NCBI RefSeq assembly: GCF_014297595.2
Contig: NZ_CP060414.2
Span: forward strand, 186,001-250,000
Origin: Neisseria musculi
GTDB taxonomy: Bacteria > Pseudomonadota > Gammaproteobacteria > Burkholderiales > Neisseriaceae
Direction: 5' to 3'
DNA length: 64,000 nt
The notes below the pieces were generated by a model that saw only the letters and a list, made by a program, of their open reading frames with translations, had not been told where the DNA came from and did no database searches. Positions 55,549-64,000 of the stretch are shown in pieces. Position 1 is the stretch's first letter. The number at the start of each line of letters is the position of its first letter. The translations under genes and the position numbers were made by a program.

Positions 55549-57898
55549 CACTTCCGTTTCAAAAAAGGTTTTTTGAAAAATGATTCGCTAGGTTTGGCGT
55601 TTACCGATGGTTTGGTATAGCGATGTTCCGTAACCCCTGTAATCTTAGATGGTGTATAGGTTTGCCTGTTATGAGGCATATCTTTTTCTTGTTTCCATAC
55701 ATCTGCATTTACTTTTCCCGAAACAGTATAGGTTGTCAATTCTAACTGTTTGGAATTGAAATGAGCTGCCTGGTTTCCTCTTCCTGATAGTTCACCAAAA
55801 TCATGTCCTGCTGAATGGTTTTGAATTACATAGTTTTTTCCATTTATAATGAATAAATATTCAGTCGCAAAAATTGGTTGGCGTATAGAATCTGTTTTTT
55901 GTCTATCTTTCCCAGTAAAATAATCCTTCTCCATCAACGGAACTCTGCGCACTGCCGTAGGCTGCATTGTAGTAGGAATCCCCAATCTCATTTTTTCTGC
56001 TCTAAATGTAGCATGAGTTGTTGCACTCGCTTGAGCAAATTCTTGCAGTGCTTTAGTCAATACTTTACGATTGCCTTCTGTATCTAAACGGGTTACTCCT
56101 TGCCCGTTAACTTCCTCATATGCGGTATTCAAATGAATTTTAATACCATGTTTTTGAAGATATTCTTGAATATTTTGATTGATTTTATCCTGGTCTTTTC
56201 TTCTGCTCTCATCCTTTAATTTATTTAAATCTCCTAAAGCATTTTTGATGTTATACAACGGCGTTAGAATACCAAATGGGTCGGTAACATCAGCAATATT
56301 TTCATGCAAATTTACCCGATTTTGATAGCGAGCAAGTGCAGTATTATTCTCCACCGCATTCTGCCCCAACACCCCGCCAATCTGGGCATTCAACGCCGCT
56401 CCGTTGTCTCCGGTGGCGCCGACGATGGACGCAATCACGCCGGCAGCAGCTTTGATGTCTTCTTTAATCTGCTCGGGCAGCAGGTTGGGGTTGAACCTGC
56501 CCGTTTGCGGGTCGATGGCGGTTTTTCCGTCATGGTACTGCTGCGACAGATATTGCGCCGCTTTTTCGGCTGCAACCGCCGCACTGCCGCCGCTTAAAGG
56601 GTCGCCGCCGTTGATATAGGCCAGTGTTGCACCCAAGAGGAAGTGGCCGGCCAGTTGGGCGGTTTCGTTTTGGTTTGCGCCGTGGCCGAAGGTGTTGCCG
56701 ATGGCGGCTGCGGCATAGGGCGACAGGGTGTTGGCGGCGGTTTGCAGGTTGCTTTGGCCGCCGAGTATGCCGGTAACCAGCGTGGTGCCGGCGTTCGCTG
56801 CGCGGGATTTGCTGCCGCCGATGCCCCAGTTTCGCGCTTCGGTGTCGGCTTTGCGGTAGGCTTCTGACCCGCTGATTAAGACGGCTTGGCGTTCGCTCTC
56901 GCCCAGTTTGGCAAAGGCTTCGTAGCTGCCGTCTTTGCGCGCTTTCAGACGGCCTTCAAACTCTGCTTGGGCTTGGGCTTTGTCTTCGGCGGCGGCTTTT
57001 TGGCGGTTGCTGCTGAAGCTGCGCGCTGCGGAGACGATGTCGGTGGTGGCTTTGGCCACAACCTGCTGTTTCTCCGTAATTTTGGCCAAATCGGGTAGGG
57101 CGGCAACAGCTCTGTGCGCGCTGCTGCTGTCGCTGTGGATGCCCAGTTCCTGTACGGTGGTGTCTTTACCGGCTATATTCAGACGGCCTTCGCTTAAGGC
57201 GGCGTAGGTGGTGCTGCCGTCGCTGCCTTTTTCATATTGCGGTAAAGAAGGGCTGAAGCTGCTGCCGCCGGTGTAGCCCGGTTCCTTGTCGGGGTTTTTG
57301 CCGTAGCCGCCGCTTAAGCCGATATTCGTTGCCTGGTAGCTGCTTTGGTTTTGGATGTTTTCAAAGGTGAGGCGGTTGGCGGTCAGCTCGTTTTGCTCCT
57401 TAGGCGCGGTCGATACGATGGCGCCGCCTTTGAGGTGGACGCTGTCGGCGTTGATGTGATAGCCGCCGTCGCCGGCAAAGAGGCCGGATTGGACGGATAC
57501 GGTATCGCTGCTGCCCGAGGCTTTGCTTTGGCTGAAGTTGCCCGAGGCTTCCCATGCGGTGCCGAAGGACACTTGAACGCGTACGCCCGCGCCGCTTTGT
57601 TGGTTGTCCTGCTCGATATGGTCTTGAACGCTTTCGATGTTCAGACGGCCGCCCACATCGGCATCAATGCGGCGGGCGGTGGCGGTCGCGCCTTTGAGGG
57701 TGGTGTCGCCTTTGCTGGCCAAGCGGATGTTGCCGGCTTTCAGGGTGGTGTGGTCGTGGGTTTGGGCAAGGTAGCGGTTGCTGCCTTTGCTGCCGCCTGC
57801 TTCGCCATAGGCGTAGACACCGGTTTGCGCGCCTGCGGAAACGCCTACGCCGACCGACGCGCCGAGGCTGCTGTTTTTGCCGTCGGCGGTCTCAGGTT
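55548..57898 (-). CDS. FHA/CdiA C-terminal cassette 5 with VENN motif and toxin
   Basis: About 780 codons. FHA repeats (GASVGVGVSAGAQTGVYAYG, SGLFAGDGGYHINADSVHLK), the pre-toxin domain (LAGHFLLGATLAYINGGDPL) and the junction motif GQNAVENNTALARYQNRVN (VENN near residue 495). The variable C-terminal ~260 residues follow (KINQNIQEYLQKHGIKIHLN ... YVIQNHSAGHDFGELSGRGN, QAAHFNSKQLEL). The His-rich GHDFGELSGRGNQAAHF could be a nuclease site, but I cannot assign the fold. No start and no secretion domain; begins directly after an immunity gene. The ORF could initiate internally only in a non-secreted form. Confidence 0.75.
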
Positions 57899-58362
57899 AA
57901 TACTGGAAACAGCGGATATTCCTCATCCCATTCTACGCCATAGTCCTCAAAAATCCTTTCTAACGCTTCAATCAAGGAAACATTAAGTTCAGGTGACTGC
58001 GATCCTGGACTTTGCTCAAATGCTTCTGGATGATATTGGCGTAAAAATGCCATGCCTTTTGCATTTAGGCCAAAATCTGAATCAATCCAAATGACAGATT
58101 CGTCATCATATGGATGATTTACGGCCAACGTGTGACAAAAATCTTTGATTCCATCATAAGAATATTCATCTACTTTGGTTAAAATGGTTTCCGGATAGAT
58201 TATTGCCAAATCACAGATAAAAATTCTATATACAAAATCAACAGCGCATTGTCGTTCTAATCTACTACAATCGTGCAAAATATATGCAATAGAAATAGGC
58301 TCCAATGCCAAAACTTCCAAGAAAGATTGGACTCTTTGGGCAAAATGTTTATTCATTTTCAT
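57892..58362 (-). CDS. Immunity-type protein of cassette 4
   Basis: 156 residues (MKMNKHFAQRVQSFLEVLAL, DCSRLERQCAVDFVYRIFIC, ERIFEDYGVEWDEEYPLFPV). Largely helical and acidic, no signal. Start 2 bp after the toxin stop. No named family recognised. Confidence 0.65.
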   Translation of the reverse strand: MKMNKHFAQRVQSFLEVLALEPISIAYILHDCSRLERQCAVDFVYRIFICDLAIIYPETILTKVDEYSYDGIKDFCHTLAVNHPYDDESVIWIDSDFGLNAKGMAFLRQYHPEAFEQSPGSQSPELNVSLIEALERIFEDYGVEWDEEYPLFPVLT

Positions 58363-58364
58363 AA

Positions 58365-59820
58365 TTATCTAGTACCTGAATAGGGAAATTTAAATTTTAA
58401 TAATTCATTATTACCATTTAACGGTGTGAACTTAGATGACTTGTGAATTTCTACTGTTGCAGTATTAATATCAGTTGCCCTGCTTGCCTTCCCCGCAGGT
58501 CGATATATAATGGTCGAACCATCTGCCATTTGTGCATTCCAGCAACCCGCACAGTTACCGCGATTCATTTTCATTCCTCTGCGCAACTCTTCCTGAGTAG
58601 GCCTTCTACCTAAGAATGTTTCAGCAAATCTTTCAGCGGTAGCATTAGGATTGATTGAAGCAGGCATAGTTCTCGGTGTTCCTAATTTACCTATCGGTGT
58701 ACCTGGCAACTTCCCGTTCTTCAATTCATTTGCCAACTGCCCAGCCCTTGCCAGCTCAGTTTGGCTACGATGAGTTCTAGTTTCCTGAACATTCCTATCC
58801 ACCCGCTCACGGGTTCCCAGCCTGTTACCACCGCCACTTTGAACATTTTCCGAACCATATTGCTGTTTGAAATAAGCTTCATCCAATTTTTGGTTACTGT
58901 TTTCAGTTTGTCGGGGCTTATCTGCTGTGCTCAGACGCTCGGCTGCATGAGATTTTGTCACAGGTCTTTTGGCAATGTTTCCGCCTCTGCCGCCTGCCGT
59001 CATTTCCGTTTGGAAGCGGGCTTCCTCAGGTGTTTTTCCATCATTAATTGCCCATTGCCGCTGAACAGCAGTAAATCCACTATCGCCGCCATGAATAATC
59101 GGGTTGGATTTTGGTAGCCAATCCCGCTGTTCCGCGCGGACAAACTCGGATTTTTCATACGGCGCAAGCACGGATACAATGCCCTGCATTTTACTGGCAA
59201 TGGTAAATAATTGGCCGCGTTCTTTACTTCCTTTCGGCAGTTTGGCGGCAGCAGCTTCCATTTTGCGGCTGTCGGCTTCGTATTCGCGCTTCAGGTTGGC
59301 TAAAGCTTTTTCTTTATCGGCACCGCTCATCTTACTTTGGCGGATGTTCTGCTCTTCTTGAATAAAATACTCAATACTGCGTGCACCGGATTGTTTAGCC
59401 AATTTATCCAACAGCTCAATTTCTGTTTTGGATAACCAGCCTTTCTTCTTGGCAGTTTGGGAATGCAGCCAATTATTCTCCACCGCATTCTGCCCCGCCA
59501 CGGCACCGATTTGCGCGTTCAATGCCGAGCCGCCGGCCAAACCGCCCGATACCGCGCCAAACGCCGCCGACAGGCCGCTGACCAGTGTCTTTTCCTTTTC
59601 GCCCAATGCGCCGGGGTCGGCTGCGGCTTCTTTGCCGTAGAGGGTTTGTGTGAGGGCTTTGACCGCCGGCTCGCTGCCTGCGCCGCTGACGGCGCCGGCT
59701 GCAAAGCTGCCGCCGTTTACGGCAGCCGATACGCCGCTGTTGAGGGCATGGCCGATCAGTTGCAGCCCTTTATTCGGGTGGCTGCCGTGTTGGCCGAAGG
59801 TTCGTAAGAATAGCTTGTAG
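58365..59820 (-). CDS. FHA/CdiA C-terminal cassette 4 with VENN motif and toxin
   Basis: About 485 codons, beginning after a TAG at ~59823. Pre-toxin part (RTFGQHGSHPNKGLQLIGHA; GALGEKEKTLVSGLSAAFGA) nearly identical to cassette 3, then GQNAVENNWLHSQ. The variable part ends with NRGNCAGCWNAQMADGSTII, YRPAGKASRATDINTATVEI and NNELLKFKFPYSGTR. I recognise this end as a toxin type seen in polymorphic toxins but know no activity for it. Confidence 0.75.
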
Positions 59821-59911
59821 TCCTACTGCTAATCGTTCATTGCTTTACTTTTGAAGCAAGTGTAGGGCGGGCAGCAAGTACCCATCCTAGTTAATTTAGG
59901 GTTCATGTAGG
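59821..59911 (-). repeat. Inter-cassette boundary (no DUS hairpin)
   Basis: On the minus strand the immunity gene stop is followed by CCTACATGAACCCTAAATTA, ACTAGGATGGGTACTTGCTG and CCCGCCCTACACTTGC. CATGAACCCTAAA is shared with the boundary at 55100. The DUS hairpin found at the other boundaries is missing. Confidence 0.5.
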
Positions 59912-60406
59912 CTATGGCTTGCTTTTAAGAGCCTGCCCTATGACTTGTTTGATAGTTCCTTTTTCAAATTCCATTTCATAAATAATATCGTAATATAAAT
60001 AAATTAATTTTTCTTTATTTTGAAATGAGACGTACCAAATATTATCGCACTCCATAGGATTATCTATATAATCTGTTAAACAATACTGCCAGAATACAAA
60101 AGAATCCTCTTCTGATAAATCTTGATTTTTATAATGCACTGTTTTTTCAAAAAATTTAAATCTATCTTCTTTGCTTAGATTAAAAAGTTTTTCATTTTCC
60201 AGATTATCGATAACTTCAAAAAAGTTAGTTAATGACCTTATGGAATTATCTAGAAATGTTGATTTCTCCGGTAATTGGTTAGGTATCATGTGGCCATTTA
60301 TGAAAATGGCACAGATGCCTTCTGATTTATTCTCGAAATCTAATGAATTCCAAGAATCAACCTTTTCAAGCCAAATACCAAATAAATATGGGTCTCCAAA
60401 AATCAT
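59912..60406 (-). CDS. Immunity protein of cassette 3 (Imm42-like)
   Basis: 164 residues. The opening MIFGDPYLFGIWLEKVDSWN and AIFINGHMIPNQ agree with what I recall of the Imm42 family. Start at ATG 60406 with AGGATT upstream, 17 bp after the toxin stop. AT-rich. The family name is from memory and needs a profile search. Confidence 0.6.
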   Translation of the reverse strand: MIFGDPYLFGIWLEKVDSWNSLDFENKSEGICAIFINGHMIPNQLPEKSTFLDNSIRSLTNFFEVIDNLENEKLFNLSKEDRFKFFEKTVHYKNQDLSEEDSFVFWQYCLTDYIDNPMECDNIWYVSFQNKEKLIYLYYDIIYEMEFEKGTIKQVIGQALKSKP

Positions 60407-60423
60407 TTTATAATCCTATATAT

Positions 60424-61695
60424 TTATTTTCCAGGAATGCCTAATTTTCTACGAGTTTCAATATTTAATTTATCAATTCTATTTCTATCGAGCGTACCAG
60501 ACCAATGATAAATTTTTCCATCAGCATCACTAAAAAATTGATGGACAGTATTTGTATCTTTGTCATATGCAACTCTAGCCCCTGCTTTTGATGGAACCGA
60601 GTTTTTAAATAAAACAATAGAATTTGAAGGTTCAATACTAGCTGTAAGCCCTTGGCGACTCCCCCTATTTCCTGGAGTATGCTTAGGATTTGAATGATAT
60701 GTTAAGGTGCTTCCATCTGTTAAAACTATTTTTCTTGGCTCAGGAACAGGAATTGAAGACCCTTTGGATTTTTCCCCTCGGGTGTTATTTCCTATTGTTC
60801 CTGCCTTATTCCCCTTACTGGCCATAGCCTGACTGGGTATCCCACCCTTCGGAATCCTCACATTCCCGCTGTCGGCAGCCATCGCCAGCGGAACATGGTC
60901 ATGCTTGAGCCCATCGGCCATAACTTGGAAATAGCGGTAGGCTTCCGAAGTCTTGCCGTTTTTCAGCAAATCAACCGTTTTTTCCAAAGCATTGGCTGCT
61001 GTTCTGCCCAATTTTTCACCCGGAACCAGGGCAATAAAAGCCAGCATTTTTTCTTCGGACGTATCCGCCTGGGCATAGCTGCTGCCAAAATCATAGGCAG
61101 GGAACAGTGTGGCCAGGAAGGTATCGACAACGGGGGCGCCGATATTTTTGGCGGCAGTCATTTCACCGCGTTCATAGAGCCGGCGGAGCCGCTCGCATTC
61201 CGCTTTGGTTTTGCAGCCTGAGGTTTTAAGGAGTTCTGCTTTCGGATTGGCAAGGAGATAATTATTCTCCACCGCATTTTTCCCCGCCACGGCACCGATT
61301 TGCGCGTTCAATGCCGAGCCGCCGGCCAAACCGCCCGATACCGCGCCAAACGCCGCCGACAGGCCGCTGACCAGTGTCTTTTCCTTTTCGCCCAATGCGC
61401 CGGGGTCGGCTGCGGCTTCTTTGCCGTACAGGGTTTGTGTGAGGGCTTTGACCGCCGGCTCGCTGCCTGCGCCGCTGACGGCGCCGGCTGCAAAGCTGCC
61501 GCCGTTTACGGCAGCCGATACGCCGCTGTTGAGGGCATGGCCGATCAGTTGCAGCCCTTTATTCGGGTGGCTGCCGTGTTGGCCGAAGGTTCGGCCGATG
61601 ATTTCGGCAGTGTAGGGGCCGGCGGTATTCACCGCTGCCTGCAGGTTGGTTTTGCCGCCGAGTATGCCGGTAACCAGCGTGGTGCTTACGCTTGC
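60424..61695 (-). CDS. FHA/CdiA C-terminal cassette 3 with VENN motif and toxin
   Basis: About 423 codons, in frame directly after the stop of the preceding immunity gene (ASVSTTLVTGILGGKTNLQA). Pre-toxin text shared with cassette 4, then GKNAVENNYLLANPKAEL. The toxin end is STLTYHSNPKHTPGNRGSRQ, GLTASIEPSNSIVLFKNSVP, DADGKIYHWSGTLDRNRIDK and LGIPGK. The type HPG-N-G...LF-NS...HQFF....HWSG recurs in polymorphic toxins; activity unknown to me. Confidence 0.75.
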   Translation of the reverse strand, partial: ASVSTTLVTGILGGKTNLQAAVNTAGPYTAEIIGRTFGQHGSHPNKGLQLIGHALNSGVSAAVNGGSFAAGAVSGAGSEPAVKALTQTLYGKEAAADPGALGEKEKTLVSGLSAAFGAVSGGLAGGSALNAQIGAVAGKNAVENNYLLANPKAELLKTSGCKTKAECERLRRLYERGEMTAAKNIGAPVVDTFLATLFPAYDFGSSYAQADTSEEKMLAFIALVPGEKLGRTAANALEKTVDLLKNGKTSEAYRYFQVMADGLKHDHVPLAMAADSGNVRIPKGGIPSQAMASKGNKAGTIGNNTRGEKSKGSSIPVPEPRKIVLTDGSTLTYHSNPKHTPGNRGSRQGLTASIEPSNSIVLFKNSVPSKAGARVAYDKDTNTVHQFFSDADGKIYHWSGTLDRNRIDKLNIETRRKLGIPGK

Positions 61696-62175
61696 TTAGT
61701 CCAAAGGTTCATATAGCATTTCCAAAAAGTCATCAAAACTATCCGCAATATGGTTAGTCACCATTTTAGTATTTCCCTCTTCATCTTCGTAAAAATCATC
61801 ATGGGACATCAAAATTATAGATGGATCTTTATTATTTCTTCTGTAGTCAAAGCAAATATAATCTCCATTAGCACTTCCACCAAAAGCAATGATTTTCTTT
61901 CCATAGCTATAGTCATCATCAATTTTGGAATAACTATAGATATCCTGTCCTTCTAAATAATTTTGTTTATATCCAAAAAAAACTATATCACGCTCATCAA
62001 TTTCACCATCATTATTAGTAAATCTGAATGTGTTTTCTTCAGGGTATAAATAGTCGTGCTTGCTTAAAAGAATAATATAGCTTTTAGGGAAAACTACTCC
62101 TGTTTTTTCAGCAAATTCGTTAATTAAACTTTTATTTAGTGCACCATAATCACGCCAAATTTTGAGATTTCTCAT
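61696..62175 (-). CDS. SMI1/KNR4 (SUKH)-family immunity protein of cassette 2
   Basis: 159 residues with the SUKH pattern: NKSLINEFAEKTGVVFPKSY (start of the fold), EENTFRFTNNDGEIDERDIV, YGKKIIAFGGSANGDYICFD (the GGxxNGDxxxFD strand-turn) and a C-terminal IADSFDDFLEMLYEP. SUKH proteins are common immunity partners of nuclease toxins, including the WHH type, which agrees with the adjacent toxin. The start is one base after the toxin stop. Confidence 0.85.
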   Translation of the reverse strand: MRNLKIWRDYGALNKSLINEFAEKTGVVFPKSYIILLSKHDYLYPEENTFRFTNNDGEIDERDIVFFGYKQNYLEGQDIYSYSKIDDDYSYGKKIIAFGGSANGDYICFDYRRNNKDPSIILMSHDDFYEDEEGNTKMVTNHIADSFDDFLEMLYEPLD

Positions 62176-62176
62176 A

Positions 62177-63379
62177 TTAATTACCTTTTTTTAAGGAATT
62201 TTGTCCTGTATGTAAAACTGCATCATGAACACTTTTAGGGATTAACTGCATATTGTGTGGGGAACTCTGTGCATTATGATGCCATGTAAAACCGCCAATT
62301 GTCTGTTTCCCAGCTTTAATATCTTTTAATTGTTCAGCAGTAAATTGGCTTTTTGATACTTTCCCACTTTCAATAGCCTTCCACAAATCTCTAGTAGCCG
62401 CCTTCATTTGTCCCGTATAAGACAGTGAATTATCCAGTTTACTGGTAAACCTTGATACATTATCAAATACAGGTAAACCCCTGCTATCATAAGCAATATT
62501 AACAGCTATACTGTTTCCTGAAACAGGGTCTTTATACTTAACATTAACTGCTTTTCCACTCTTATTTGCATATATAGTAGATGTGTAATCTGGCTTATTT
62601 TGATTGTTAATGCTTTGGACAGGTTTTTTTGAAACCGTAGTCGACACCACATTCTCAGCGCCATACCTTCTTTCCAGCTTAGCTCGAATCTGTCGAGAAT
62701 CATAAGGCAAATCAGCCCCTTTGCGAGCCTGATCCATTGCGGCCTTCATCTTCTCCGTATCTTTGGCGGCTTTGGCTGCCTGATAAGCTTTCTCGGCCTG
62801 ATGGACTTTTTTCGCCGCATCCCCGTAGAGCGGAACCATCCCTAGCGTAGCAAAGAAATAGTCGCCTTTGGTCTGCGCTTCCGCAAAGCCTTTGATATCG
62901 CCGATAACGGGAATGAAATCAACCAGAAAGCCGATGGCCTGCCACTGTTCGGCTTTGTGCTTTTTATAAGCTGCCGGGTCGGTTTCAAGCAGTTTTTGTT
63001 CTTTACGCCATTGGGAGAATGAGGCACCGACATCATTATTCTCCACTGCATTCTGCCCCGCCACGGCACCGATTTGCGCGTTCAATGCCGCTCCGTTGTC
63101 TCCGGTGGCGCCCACGATAGACGCAATCACACCGGTGGTCGATTTGATTTCTTCTTTAATCTGCTCGGGCAAGAGGTTGGGGTTGAATTCGCCCGTTTGC
63201 GGATCGATGGCGGTTTTTCCGTCATGGTACTGCTGCGACAGATATTGCGCCGCTTTTTCGGCTGCAACTGCCGCACTGCCGCCGCTTAAGGGGTCGCCGC
63301 CGTTGATATAGGCCAGTGTTGCGCCCAGAGCAAAGTGGCCGGCCAGTTGCGCGGCTTCGTAACTGCCGTTTTTAATCCC
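62177..63379 (-). CDS. FHA/CdiA C-terminal cassette 2 with WHH-type nuclease toxin
   Basis: About 400 codons, in frame directly after an immunity gene stop (GIKNGSYEAAQLAGHFALGA). Pre-toxin region shared with cassette 5 (GDPLSGGSAAVAAEKAAQYL), junction GQNAVENNDVGASFSQWRK, then a helical segment. The C-terminal HNH/endonuclease VII-superfamily WHH domain has KQTIGGFTWHHNAQSSPHNM then QLIPKSVHDAVLHTG. The conserved WHH and the later His are present. Predicted DNase toxin. No secretion domain or own start. Confidence 0.8.
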   Translation of the reverse strand, partial: GIKNGSYEAAQLAGHFALGATLAYINGGDPLSGGSAAVAAEKAAQYLSQQYHDGKTAIDPQTGEFNPNLLPEQIKEEIKSTTGVIASIVGATGDNGAALNAQIGAVAGQNAVENNDVGASFSQWRKEQKLLETDPAAYKKHKAEQWQAIGFLVDFIPVIGDIKGFAEAQTKGDYFFATLGMVPLYGDAAKKVHQAEKAYQAAKAAKDTEKMKAAMDQARKGADLPYDSRQIRAKLERRYGAENVVSTTVSKKPVQSINNQNKPDYTSTIYANKSGKAVNVKYKDPVSGNSIAVNIAYDSRGLPVFDNVSRFTSKLDNSLSYTGQMKAATRDLWKAIESGKVSKSQFTAEQLKDIKAGKQTIGGFTWHHNAQSSPHNMQLIPKSVHDAVLHTGQNSLKKGN

Positions 63380-63775
63380 TTATGACAAGCAATCAGTATC
63401 CACTTCAATAAATGGAAAAAACCTTTTGAATTCATCCAAAACATGAGGATTGCTTTTTAAAGTTGCCAGTGCCTGTTCTTTTGAAATAGGCGGGTCGTAG
63501 ACATCTACTTCTCTTAAATAAGCAATTCCATATATGGCATAACGATATTTAGATGACTGCCCATTAGGAATAAATCCTATAATATCATCAAGCTCACCAA
63601 TAGAAATATCAATACATACCAAATCAAAAATATAATTAGGTATGTTATCAATAGGTGATGTTTTTATAACCAAATCTGCCCACAATTTCATCTCATTCAA
63701 TTGAATTGCTTGGCAAAACAGGCAAGTTAAAACAAAATCCAAATCTTCATTATTGTCCTTAGTAATTTTCCACAT
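63380..63775 (-). CDS. Immunity-type protein of cassette 1
   Basis: 131 residues, AT-rich, acidic (MWKITKDNNEDLDFVLTCLF, IFDLVCIDISIGELDDIIGF, SKYRYAIYGIAYLREVDVYD). Lies 2 bp after the WHH toxin fragment at the window edge and should be its partner, though it is not a SUKH protein. Its stop runs in frame into the cassette 2 FHA text. Confidence 0.65.
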   Translation of the reverse strand: MWKITKDNNEDLDFVLTCLFCQAIQLNEMKLWADLVIKTSPIDNIPNYIFDLVCIDISIGELDDIIGFIPNGQSSKYRYAIYGIAYLREVDVYDPPISKEQALATLKSNPHVLDEFKRFFPFIEVDTDCLS

Positions 63776-63777
63776 AC

Positions 63778-64000
63778 TTATTTCCCTTTTGACATTGCTT
63801 CACCACCAATATGACCAGTTTCCAAGTGCCTTTTCTCTGGCACGAGTTGCATACGCCCCCTATCTTGATGATGATGCCAAGTATAACCTGGTATTTTCGC
63901 CTTACCTGATTGTATCGCTTCTAATTGCTCTGTTGTGAATTTGGAGGTATTAACCTGGCCGCGCCGGATGGCTTCTGCTAAATCTTGCGTAGCTAATTTC
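63778..64000 (-). CDS. CdiA C-terminal WHH-type nuclease toxin, partial (cassette 1 or the main cdiA)
   Basis: The last ~74 codons of a gene that continues beyond the window: TQDLAEAIRRGQVNTSKFTT, EQLEAIQSGKAKIPGYTWHH, HQDRGRMQLVPEKRHLETGH and IGG. The GYTWHHHQDRGRMQLVP core with distal GHIGG is the classic WHH form, more typical than that of cassette 2. This may be the end of the expressed tpsA/cdiA gene; that cannot be decided from the window. Confidence 0.8.
   Translation of the reverse strand, partial: KLATQDLAEAIRRGQVNTSKFTTEQLEAIQSGKAKIPGYTWHHHQDRGRMQLVPEKRHLETGHIGGEAMSKGK

Overview
The window looks like the chromosome of a Neisseria species. The 10-12 bp Neisseria DNA uptake sequence (DUS) occurs dozens of times, mostly as the AG dialect (AGGCCGTCTGAA) and often as inverted pairs behind genes. 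The housekeeping genes (tgt, ung, gshB, uvrB, glnS, rho, dgt, glcB, radA) are Neisseriaceae-like and uninterrupted. The AG dialect points to a commensal or animal-associated Neisseria rather than N. meningitidis or N. gonorrhoeae. I cannot name the species.

Layout. 1-5.5 kb is an insertion-sequence graveyard: IS3 fragments, a decayed IS481, several broken IS1595-family (IS1016-like) copies and two intact 720 bp IS1016-like copies facing each other. 5.5-10.2 kb is core: rhodanese, tgt, ung, a decayed rplN fragment, gshB, dgkA and a copper chaperone. 10.3-10.9 kb is one more IS1595 remnant. 11.2-17.8 kb is a complete-looking citrate fermentation cluster (citC-D-E-F-X-G plus a DASS transporter), but single-base indels damage three places in it. 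18-24.5 kb is core again (ABC-F protein, DUF4124 protein, uvrB). 25.6-30.3 kb is a degenerate filamentous prophage (HUH Rep, coat-like protein, broken IS110/Piv-type transposase) sitting between two halves of an IS3 element. 30.3-31 kb is a Mu-like prophage scrap. 31.6-47.6 kb is mostly core: DUF3149 protein, lysO-like exporter, DeoR regulator, two small lipoproteins, glnS, rho, dgt, a molybdate-binding protein, glcB, radA and a Sel1-repeat protein.

47.6-64 kb, all on the minus strand, is the 3' part of a two-partner-secretion/contact-dependent inhibition (TpsA/CdiA) locus. Eight successive pieces of FHA-type C-terminal sequence, each ending in a different toxin-like domain, alternate with small AT-rich immunity-type genes. 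None of the pieces in the window carries a secretion domain or a convincing start, so they look like silent recombination cassettes. The expressed cdiA/tpsA gene should lie beyond position 64000.

How the parts relate. The citrate genes would have formed one pathway (citrate import, cleavage to acetate and oxaloacetate, and assembly of the citrate lyase prosthetic group). The catalytic motif of CitC and the frames of CitXG and the transporter are broken, while neighbouring core genes are whole, so loss of the pathway is the simplest reading. Sequencing error is the main alternative. The cassette array is built for exchange: repeated pre-toxin segments and repeated hairpin-containing boundaries give homology between modules.
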